From NCBI GenBank assembly GCA_900548505.1, contig URKI01000074.1, positions 1 through 7,240 of the forward strand: a stretch of DNA of 7,240 nt, in the 5' to 3' direction. Position numbers and translations under genes: made by a program. The notes beneath the pieces are model-generated. The model saw only the letters and a list, made by a program, of their open reading frames with translations, had not been told where the DNA came from and made no database searches. This document shows, in pieces, positions 1 through 4,830 of this stretch. Position 1 is the stretch's first letter, and the number at the start of each line of letters is the position of its first letter. Origin of the DNA: an uncultured Oscillibacter sp. GTDB taxonomy: Bacteria > Bacillota > Clostridia > Oscillospirales > Oscillospiraceae.

Positions 1-50
1 GATCTACACTCGACTAGTCGTCGGCAGCGTCAGATGTGTATAAGAGACAG
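1..50 (+). other. Illumina Nextera i5-side adapter (not genomic)
   Basis: The first nine bases match the end of the P5 flow-cell primer (GATCTACAC). An 8-base index, TCGACTAG, follows at 10-17. The Nextera read-1 stretch TCGTCGGCAGCGTC is at 18-31, and the 19-bp Tn5 mosaic end AGATGTGTATAAGAGACAG is at 32-50. This is library-preparation sequence left on the contig. Genomic sequence starts at base 51, and any reading frame crossing 50/51 is artificial on the adapter side. Confidence 0.98.
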
Positions 51-386
51 GGTCCCGTCCTGCACGGTCAGGGCGGTGGAAAACCCCTGGGGCTCGGCAG
101 AGAGGGCACCCTCCAGGGCCAGCGCGGCCTGACGGGGGTCGTCCCGGTCCCAGGCAGCGCGGACCTGGGGCGTCTTTGCGGCGGCGGAGAGAAGATCCAA
201 AGGCTCGTCCAGCGCGGCGGCGATGGCCCGGTCTACTGTGTGGCCGGTGTGCAAAAGCCGCTGGTCCGCACTCTGGAGGACCGCCTCCTCATACCGGCGG
301 ATGGCCTGCTGTCCCATGGCCGCGCCGGACAGCACCAGCAGAAAAACCAGGGCGGCAAAGAGAATGGTCCCTCTTTTTGTATGCAT
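51..386 (-). CDS. N-terminal fragment of a membrane-anchored (probable sensor) protein, 3' end missing
   Basis: This is the first 112 codons of a gene that runs off the left end of the insert. The start ATG at 386-384 follows a strong ribosome binding site on the minus strand (GGGGAGGG, about 6 bases upstream). Residues 1-5 are short and basic (MHTKR). Residues 7-25 form one hydrophobic membrane helix or uncleaved signal anchor. Residues 26-70 look like a long amphipathic helix (QQAIRRYEEAVLQSADQRLL and onward), followed by a PLDLLSAAAKTPQVRAAW stretch. A membrane anchor followed by a long helix resembles the start of a periplasmic or extracellular Cache-type sensor region, as in histidine kinases, diguanylate cyclases or chemoreceptors. 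No output domain is present, so the class is inferred. It is divergent from the response regulator gene and shares its promoter region, which fits a signalling role. Translation past base 51 would add LSLIHI, which comes from the adapter. Confidence 0.7.
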
Positions 387-401
387 GCGCGTTCCCTCCC
401 C

Positions 402-430
402 TTGTCAAGCGGATGTTAAAAAATTATACT
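402..430 (+). promoter_or_regulatory. Sigma-A type promoter for the response regulator gene
   Basis: A -35 box TTGTCA (402-407) and a -10 box TATACT (425-430) are separated by 17 bases, each one mismatch from consensus. Transcription would start near 437. This gives a short leader carrying the ribosome binding site TAAAGGAGG at 449-457, six bases before the ATG at 464. The -10 box overlaps the -10 box of the opposing promoter. Confidence 0.65.
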
Positions 431-452
431 ATAGAAAAGAGGAAGCTGTAAA
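423..452 (-). promoter_or_regulatory. Divergent sigma-A type promoter for the left membrane protein
   Basis: Read on the minus strand, TTTACA (452-447) is followed after 18 bases by a perfect TATAAT (428-423). Transcription would start near 416, about 30 bases before the ATG at 386. The -35 box lies on the ribosome binding site of the response regulator gene. The -10 box shares 425-428 with the plus-strand -10 box, so RNA polymerase could probably occupy only one of the two promoters at a time. Confidence 0.55.
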
Positions 453-463
453 GGAGGCTGTTT

Positions 464-1147
464 ATGGCGGACAGAGTCCTGATCGTGGATGACGATGAAG
501 CGGTGTGCACCATGCTCTACAAGGTGATCCGCAGCAATGGGATCGAGGCGGACACCGCCGCGTCCGGCCAGCAGGCGCTGCGCATGGTGGAGCAGAAGCG
601 CTACGACCTGATGCTGCTGGATGTGAATATGCCGGGGATGGACGGCTTTGAGGTGGTGCAGGCCCTGCGCCTGCGGGGCGTGCAGATGCCCATCATGATC
701 GTCAGCGGCCGGCAGGAGGACTACGACACCCTTTATGGACTGGACATCGGCGCGGACGACTATGTGACAAAGCCGTTCAATCCCGTGGTCCTGGGGGCCA
801 AGGTGAAGGCACTGATCCGGCGCAGCCGCAATTACGGCCCGGGCAAGGGTGAGGAGATCATAGCCGGTCCCTTCCGGTATCATACCGGCACCCTGCGCTT
901 TTACAAAAACGGACAGGAGATCCCACTCTCGTCCAAGGAAAATGCCATGATGAAGCTGTTTATCGACAATGTCAACCGCATTTTCTCCAAGGACATGCTC
1001 TACGATCTGATCTGGGGCGGGGCCATCATCGACGAAAACGCCATCATGGTCTATGTGAACCGGCTTCGTCAGAAGATCGAGGACGAGCCGTCCAAGCCCC
1101 GGTATATCCAGACGGTCCGGGGCCTGGGCTACCGGTTCGTGGTGTGA
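464..1147 (+). CDS. OmpR/PhoB-family two-component response regulator
   Basis: This is a complete 227-residue cytoplasmic transcription factor of normal family length. The receiver domain spans about residues 3-120. It has the acidic pocket D9-D10-D11, the predicted phosphoryl acceptor D53 (in LLDVNMPGMDG), the switch serine S81 and the conserved lysine K103 (in TKPF). The C-terminal winged helix-turn-helix covers about 130-227. Its recognition helix lies near 191-206 (ENAIMVYVNRLRQKIE), and the wing ends in RGLGYRF at 219-225. All key residues are present, so phosphorylation should control DNA binding. The ATG is fixed by the strong site AAAGGAGG six bases upstream. No kinase follows it, since a terminator-like stem comes 19 bases after the stop. 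The cognate kinase may be the divergent truncated membrane protein if that proves to be a histidine kinase, or may lie elsewhere. Target genes cannot be read from the sequence. Confidence 0.95.
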   Translation: MADRVLIVDDDEAVCTMLYKVIRSNGIEADTAASGQQALRMVEQKRYDLMLLDVNMPGMDGFEVVQALRLRGVQMPIMIVSGRQEDYDTLYGLDIGADDYVTKPFNPVVLGAKVKALIRRSRNYGPGKGEEIIAGPFRYHTGTLRFYKNGQEIPLSSKENAMMKLFIDNVNRIFSKDMLYDLIWGGAIIDENAIMVYVNRLRQKIEDEPSKPRYIQTVRGLGYRFVV

Positions 1148-1165
1148 GGGCGGGACGATCAAATC

Positions 1166-1217
1166 AAAGCCCATGGAGAGATGCCCCGTTTTGCAGCGGC
1201 TTTCCATGGGCTTTTGC
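1166..1217 (+). terminator. Long-stem terminator-like hairpin after the response regulator
   Basis: A perfect 12-bp inverted repeat pairs AAAGCCCATGGA (1166-1177) with TCCATGGGCTTT (1203-1214), followed by CTTTTG. The 25-base loop is unusually large but contains short GC-rich pairing (CCG 1186-1188 with CGG 1197-1199). An outer six-base pairing, ATCAAA (1158-1163) with TTTGAT (1223-1228), could extend the stem. The U tract is short (four T), so termination may be partial, or the structure may protect the 3' end of the RNA. Confidence 0.6.
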
Positions 1218-1228
1218 GGAGTTTTGAT

Positions 1229-1341
1229 GCAGACGGGATTGTTTTTTCCGGGTGCAGACACCCAAGGGACAGCCGGGCCCGCACCGGCCGCACATCGGGC
1301 ATCCGTCTGCTGCGGCAGTGCAGCCAGACCGGTTTCACCGG
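1229..1341. other. Hairpin-rich intergenic stretch without an open gene
   Basis: Several inverted repeats lie between the two terminator-like stems. GGGTG/CACCC (1250-1254 with 1259-1263) has a 4-base loop. CTGC/GCAG (1307-1310 with 1315-1318) also has a 4-base loop. CCGGT/ACCGG (1329-1333 with 1337-1341) has a 3-base loop. A longer-range pair GCAGACGG/CCGTCTGC (1229-1236 with 1303-1310) could enclose part of the region. A run of six T lies at 1242-1247. No coding sequence with a credible start was found and no known RNA family was recognised. It could be read-through trailer sequence or a structured RNA. Confidence 0.3.
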
Positions 1342-1352
1342 GGATTTTCAAA

Positions 1353-1395
1353 AATAAAAGGAGCCGTTCCATTTTGGGGAACGGCTCCTTTTATT
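1353..1395. terminator. Bidirectional rho-independent terminator between convergent genes
   Basis: An 18-bp perfect stem pairs AATAAAAGGAGCCGTTCC (1353-1370) with GGAACGGCTCCTTTTATT (1378-1395), with a 7-base loop (ATTTTGG). The GC-rich core is flanked by A-rich and T-rich arms, so it has a U tract in either direction. It lies 15 bases past the DeoR gene stop and is the likely end of that transcript. It also backs up termination from the response regulator side. Confidence 0.9.
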
Positions 1396-1424
1396 ATACG
1401 ACGACCAGATTATACGACGACCAG
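1393..1424. repeat. Perfect 16-bp tandem duplication across the DeoR stop codon
   Basis: ATTATACGACGACCAG occurs twice in direct succession, at 1393-1408 and 1409-1424. On the minus strand the upstream copy encodes the last residues LVVV and the TAA stop. The second copy lies just beyond the stop and runs into the right arm of the terminator. Because the stop is inside the first copy read, the protein is unchanged. The pattern fits replication slippage. Confidence 0.9.
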
Positions 1425-2186
1425 ATTTACGGACTGCTGGGAAAATGCGGCCTGCATCTCCGGGGAAAGACCGCTGTCCGTGATGATGCAGTTGACCTCG
1501 GAAACAGGGCAGACTTTCACCAGGCTGGAGCGTCCAAATTTGCTGGAATCTGCCAGAACAATGGTTTTGGCGGCAGCGCGGCGCATCCAGTTTTGAATAT
1601 TGGCTTCGCTGAATCCCAGGTCGGTACACCCGACTACCGGGTCGATGCCGGAGACGGACATGAAATAGGTATCGATATGCAGGTGCTCCATCAAAGGCGT
1701 CATGTTGTCTACGAGCGTGTACTCGTTTTTATTGAGGATGCCGCCGGTGAGGATCACTGTGTAGCCGGGACATTCCGACAGGATCAGGGCGTTTTGAATG
1801 GAATTTGTCACGATGGTGAGGTTTTGAAACTGCTTTTTCAGGGCCAGTGCCAGCATCTGGCTGGTGCTGCCGTAGTCCAGGGCGATGATCTGCCCCTCCT
1901 GGATCATGGTGAGGGCATGCTCGGCAATGGTGGTCTTTTGTTCGATATGCTGGGTGCTTCTGGTCTGCAGAGCGATGTAGCCCAGCGGCGCCGAAGATTC
2001 CGGCTCGGAGACCGGCACCGCACCGCCGTGGACCCGGCTCAGCTGACCGCATTTTTCCAGATGGTCCAGATCCTTGCGGACAGTTTCGGAAGACACGCCG
2101 ATCCGGCTGACCAGATCGGCTGTGTGGACATTTCCGTCCTTTTTCAAGAGCGAAAGAATGATCTCGTGTCGCTGCTGTGCCAGCAT
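1410..2186 (-). CDS. DeoR/GlpR-family transcriptional regulator
   Basis: This 258-residue cytoplasmic DNA-binding protein has the usual family length. An N-terminal winged helix-turn-helix covers about 1-57, with the family signature in SSETVRKDLDHLEKCGQLSR and RVHGGAV at 51-57. The C-terminal domain is the sugar-phosphate-sensing isomerase-like fold. It has DYGST (104-108), TNS (127-129), TGG (147-149) and LADSSKFGR (211-219), which are ligand-pocket motifs of the family. Members usually repress a neighbouring catabolic operon until a phosphorylated sugar or related metabolite binds. The ATG at 2186 is chosen because AGGGAGGTG lies about five bases upstream and the protein then begins MLAQQRHEII, as relatives do. 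An in-frame ATG 17 codons upstream lacks a comparable site. The gene diverges from the MFS-PHP-AGCS unit and is probably its local regulator. The natural effector is unknown. Confidence 0.93.
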   Translation of the reverse strand: MLAQQRHEIILSLLKKDGNVHTADLVSRIGVSSETVRKDLDHLEKCGQLSRVHGGAVPVSEPESSAPLGYIALQTRSTQHIEQKTTIAEHALTMIQEGQIIALDYGSTSQMLALALKKQFQNLTIVTNSIQNALILSECPGYTVILTGGILNKNEYTLVDNMTPLMEHLHIDTYFMSVSGIDPVVGCTDLGFSEANIQNWMRRAAAKTIVLADSSKFGRSSLVKVCPVSEVNCIITDSGLSPEMQAAFSQQSVNLVVV

Positions 2187-2225
2187 AAGGGCACCTCCCT
2201 GTAGAAGATGTGATTCTTGGTTGGT

Positions 2226-2254
2226 ATTATACCGCATGACCTGCGTTTTGAAAA
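2226..2254 (-). promoter_or_regulatory. Promoter candidate for the DeoR-family gene
   Basis: On the minus strand a perfect -10 TATAAT (2231-2226) is preceded at 17 bases by TTTTCA (2254-2249), a four-of-six match to the -35 consensus. The -10 box lies inside the small palindrome GGTATTATACC (2223-2233). Transcription would start near 2219, about 33 bases before the ATG at 2186. Confidence 0.5.
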
Positions 2255-2287
2255 GGGGAAAACAGAAAAACGCAGAAAAACGCTGCG
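2241..2287. promoter_or_regulatory. Repeated CTGCGTTTT half-sites, possible DeoR operator
   Basis: CTGCGTTTT (2241-2249) is the exact reverse complement of AAAACGCAG (2267-2275), giving 9-bp arms with 17 bases between. A third near-copy, AAAACGCTG, follows at 2277-2285. The second and third elements are part of a perfect 10-base tandem repeat CAGAAAAACG (2263-2272 and 2273-2282). The left arm touches the -35 box of the DeoR gene, where a bound repressor would block its own transcription. Assigning it to the DeoR protein is inference from position and repeat structure. Confidence 0.4.
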
Positions 2288-2356
2288 TATATTTGCTTTA
2301 AACACAACTAAAAACAACCATCTAATGTGCTAAAGGGCGCAATTCACAAAATTTCC

Positions 2357-2429
2357 TTTGAAAAATTGGGAAAAATCATGTTTTTAATTGCGATTTGTTT
2401 GTTTTACTTGCAAAACCAAATTTTTCAAA
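2357..2429. promoter_or_regulatory. Widely spaced 11-bp inverted repeat at the operon promoter, possible operator pair
   Basis: TTTGAAAAATT (2357-2367) and AATTTTTCAAA (2419-2429) are perfect inverted copies, 62 bp apart centre to centre, close to six turns of DNA. The right copy fills the spacer between the -35 and -10 boxes of the operon promoter, where a bound protein would block RNA polymerase. The left copy lies upstream. The surrounding 2290-2440 is clearly A+T-rich against GC-rich neighbours, so chance repeats are more likely here than elsewhere. Confidence 0.35.
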
Positions 2430-2436
2430 CTATACT
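2408..2436 (+). promoter_or_regulatory. Promoter candidate for the MFS-PHP-AGCS operon
   Basis: TTGCAA (2408-2413) and TATACT (2431-2436) are 17 bases apart, with four-of-six and five-of-six matches to consensus. The start point would be near 2443, giving a leader of about 60 bases that includes the ribosome binding site of the MFS gene. It is the best promoter-like pair I found upstream of this operon. Confidence 0.5.
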
Positions 2437-2503
2437 GAAGCTGCAAACGGGGCCAGGCCTCCGATGCACAGATGTTTTGTTGGAGCGGAAAGGAGAACAC
2501 CTC

Positions 2504-3793
2504 ATGAACAGGGAAAAAGGGAGCGTTAAGGCGGCACCGAACCGCTGGTTTGTATTCGGAATACTGACCATGTCCGGCGGTATCGCATTCAAGCTGTCCA
2601 GCATCAAGGATATGTTTTATGTGCCCATGCAGGAATTTATGGGCCTTACGAATACCCAGATCGGCGCAGCGCTGAGCGTGTACGGCATTGTGCAGACCAT
2701 CGGTCTGATCCTGGGTATCTACATCTGCGACTTGTTCAGCAAAAAATACATGATCGGCGGGTCTTTGATCTGCAAGGGCTTGGTTGGCTTTTATCTGGCT
2801 ACCTTCCCGTCCTATCCGGGATTCCTCCTGTGTTTCGGCATCTTTGCCTTCTTGGGCGAGGTGACCTATTGGCCGGTACTGCTCAAAGCCATCCGGCTGT
2901 TGGGAGATGAAAAGACCCAGGGCAGAATGTTCGGCTTTTTGGAAATGGGCCGCGGCGTGGTGGACGTGATCGTGGCGTCGGCCGCACTGGCAATTTTCGG
3001 CGCTCTGGGCGAGGGAGCCGGAGCACTGCGGACTGGAATATTGTTCCTGGCGTGCGTGACCATCCTGGCGGGCGTGCTGTGCCTGATCTTTGTGCCCAAT
3101 GATGAAAAGCGGCTGGATGCGGACGGCCGGGAGGTCAACAAGGCCAAGGCTGCGTTCTCCGGCATGATGCAGGCGATCAGAAGCGTGGACATTTGGGCTG
3201 TGGCCATCAATGGATTTGTGGTATATTGTATTTACTGCGGATTGACCTACTTCATCCCCTTCCTGAACAACATCTATCTGCTGCCTGCCACGGCGGTGGG
3301 TGCCTATGGCATCATCAACCAGTATGGTTTGAAGATGATCGGCGGCCCTGTGGGCGGATTGATGTCCGACAAGGTCCATAAGTCTGCGGCAAAGCACATC
3401 CGCATGGGCTTTTTGGTATGCATCGTCGCCATGGCCGCATTCATGCTCATCCCCCACGAGCAGCTGGGCCAGGCGGGCATGTGGATGGTAGGTGCCGTAT
3501 GTACGCTGCTCTTCGGCGCCATTGTGTTTACCATGCGGGCGGTGTTCTTTGCACCCATGGACGAGGTAAAGGTGCCCCATGAGATCACCGGCGCGGCGAT
3601 GAGCCTTGCCTCTTTGGTCATCTATCTGCCCAATACTTTTGCGTATGTCATGTACGGCAACTTCCTGGATCGCTATCCGGGCATGGCGGGCTATCGGATC
3701 GTGTTCGGCGTGATGATCGCCTGGGCAGTGGTGGGCCTCTTTGTATCCACCTTCCTGATCCACAGAATCAAGCTGCATCGGAAAAATGGCTGA
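2504..3793 (+). CDS. Major facilitator superfamily transporter, first gene of the operon
   Basis: This 429-residue inner-membrane protein has roughly twelve predicted membrane helices in two halves joined by a charged cytoplasmic loop (about 198-228). The first helix is about 15-35. The loop after helix 2 carries a degenerate MFS motif A, G71 to K81 (GIYICDLFSKK) with D76. The equivalent loop in the second half reads GPVGGLMSDK (281-290), keeping the G and D positions. Residues 41-60 (PMQEFMGLTNTQIGAALSVY) form the typical first outer loop and start of helix 2. The ATG at 2504 is chosen because AAAGGAGA lies eight bases upstream. The frame stays open 59 codons further upstream, but that part crosses the promoter and has no ribosome site. 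The substrate is not evident. Neighbouring PHP hydrolase and DeoR regulator genes suggest an organic, perhaps phosphorylated or conjugated, nutrient. Direction of transport is inferred as uptake. Confidence 0.9.
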   Translation: MNREKGSVKAAPNRWFVFGILTMSGGIAFKLSSIKDMFYVPMQEFMGLTNTQIGAALSVYGIVQTIGLILGIYICDLFSKKYMIGGSLICKGLVGFYLATFPSYPGFLLCFGIFAFLGEVTYWPVLLKAIRLLGDEKTQGRMFGFLEMGRGVVDVIVASAALAIFGALGEGAGALRTGILFLACVTILAGVLCLIFVPNDEKRLDADGREVNKAKAAFSGMMQAIRSVDIWAVAINGFVVYCIYCGLTYFIPFLNNIYLLPATAVGAYGIINQYGLKMIGGPVGGLMSDKVHKSAAKHIRMGFLVCIVAMAAFMLIPHEQLGQAGMWMVGAVCTLLFGAIVFTMRAVFFAPMDEVKVPHEITGAAMSLASLVIYLPNTFAYVMYGNFLDRYPGMAGYRIVFGVMIAWAVVGLFVSTFLIHRIKLHRKNG

Positions 3794-3810
3794 GAAAGGC
3801 GGCAACGGAT

Positions 3811-4809
3811 ATGAAAGACTATGCAGGATTCAAACATAACGGCGACTGGTACAAGGGAAATCTGCACAGCCACACCACCATTTCGGACGGTCTGCTGCGC
3901 CCGGAGGAAGCGGTTCAGGTTTACCGCCAGCACGGCTATCAGTTCCTGGCGCTGTCCGAGCACGATATTTTTACGGATTTTCGTCAGCAGTTCAACCGGG
4001 ATGACTTCATCATGATCCCCACTGTGGAGAGCAGCGCCATTTTGTATCAGGGCGCTCACGGCGGAAACCGGCTGAAGATCCATCATCTGCACGGTATTCT
4101 GGGCACCAGTGAAATGCAGGCGCAGGCACAGGCACCCCTCTTCCGGCACATGGAGTATATCCCGCCCCGCAAGTATTTCGGCACCTGGCTGGGCAGGGAG
4201 GTGGCTCAGGAGATGGCGGACATGCTGCGCGCCCACGGCTGCGTGGTGACCTACAACCACCCCATCTGGAGCCGGGTGACGGAGGAGGAGTTCATCCACA
4301 CAGAGGGTGTCCAGGCACTGGAGATCTTCAATTACAACACCGTTCTGGAGTCCAATACCGGCTATGATGTGACCTACTGGGACCGGATGCTCCGCATGGG
4401 CAAAAAGATCAACGGCTTTGCCAGTGACGACAACCACAATGAAGGCCTCTTCGAGGACTGCTGCGGCGGCTGGATCTGCGTGCAGGCCCCGGAGCTGACC
4501 CACGATGCCATTGTGCAGAACTTTGTGGACGGCAACTATTACTCTTCTGCCGGCCCGGTCATCCGGGACTGGGGCATCCGGGACGGCGTGGCCTGGATCG
4601 ACTGCTCGCCGGTGAACCGGATCCACTTTGTGGCGGGCAACGTCATCAACGACGGCACCACGGTGCTGGGAGAGGCGTTTGAGGACTCCCTGGAGCACGG
4701 CGAGTACAAGATGAAGGGGCACGAGATCTATGTGCGGGCAGAGGTGACCGACAAATACGGACGGACTGCTTGGACCAATCCCATTTATCTGGAAAAGGAC
4801 GAGGCGTAA
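3811..4809 (+). CDS. PHP-domain metallohydrolase, CehA/McbA-like
   Basis: This 332-residue protein lacks a signal peptide, so it is probably cytoplasmic. The metal-binding signatures of the PHP fold appear in order: H19-x-H21 and D26 (NLHSHTTISDG), E50-H51-D52 (LSEHD), E73 (TVESS), a histidine cluster H91-H92-H94 (IHHLHG), H150 (TYNHP), E171 (LEIFN) and D206-D207-N-H209 (SDDNH). Such sites hold two or three divalent metals and hydrolyse phosphate esters or, in CehA/McbA relatives, esters and carbamates. Residues from about 230 onward form a C-terminal region outside the metal motifs (AGPVIRDWGIRDGVAWIDC and onward), probably beta-rich, as in stand-alone family members. It lacks the polymerase and histidinol-phosphatase contexts of other PHP proteins. 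The gene starts 17 bases after the MFS stop behind AAAGGCGG, one mismatch from ideal, so translation is likely coupled. The substrate is unknown and presumably supplied by the adjacent transporter. Confidence 0.88.
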   Translation: MKDYAGFKHNGDWYKGNLHSHTTISDGLLRPEEAVQVYRQHGYQFLALSEHDIFTDFRQQFNRDDFIMIPTVESSAILYQGAHGGNRLKIHHLHGILGTSEMQAQAQAPLFRHMEYIPPRKYFGTWLGREVAQEMADMLRAHGCVVTYNHPIWSRVTEEEFIHTEGVQALEIFNYNTVLESNTGYDVTYWDRMLRMGKKINGFASDDNHNEGLFEDCCGGWICVQAPELTHDAIVQNFVDGNYYSSAGPVIRDWGIRDGVAWIDCSPVNRIHFVAGNVINDGTTVLGEAFEDSLEHGEYKMKGHEIYVRAEVTDKYGRTAWTNPIYLEKDEA

Positions 4810-4830
4810 GCGCGGAGGGGAGGATACGGG

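Noticed and set aside
32..50. Tn5 mosaic end as evidence of a transposon, with a matching inverted copy at 7208-7226
   Set aside because: Both copies are directly joined to Illumina primer and index sequence at the extreme ends, so they come from library tagmentation and not from a resident element.
416..1372. 318-codon open frame on the minus strand
   Set aside because: It is antisense to the response regulator gene, whose motifs are unmistakable; its histidine- and proline-rich translation shows no domain.
1173..2204. 343-codon open frame on the plus strand
   Set aside because: It crosses two terminator-like stems and lies antisense to the DeoR gene; there is no ribosome binding site and no family resemblance.
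2187..2237. Upstream in-frame start adding 17 residues to the DeoR protein
   Set aside because: The extension overlaps the promoter -10 box and predicted transcription start; the ATG at 2186 has a strong ribosome site and gives the family-typical MLAQQRHEII start.
2326..2348. TGTG ... CACA pair as a CRP-like site
   Set aside because: The spacing (15 bases between half-sites) does not match the CRP consensus (8 bases between TGTG and CACA).
2327..2503. Upstream in-frame extension of the MFS protein by 59 residues
   Set aside because: The segment covers the promoter candidate and has no ribosome binding site, whereas the ATG at 2504 has AAAGGAGA at good spacing and gives a normal MFS N-terminus.
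2384..3805. 473-codon open frame on the minus strand
   Set aside because: It is antisense to the MFS gene. The very high histidine and glutamine content is typical of the reverse complement of GC-rich membrane protein codons, and it has no recognisable domain.
3691..4722. 343-codon open frame on the minus strand
   Set aside because: It is antisense to the PHP gene with its complete metal motifs, and lacks a start context or known domain.
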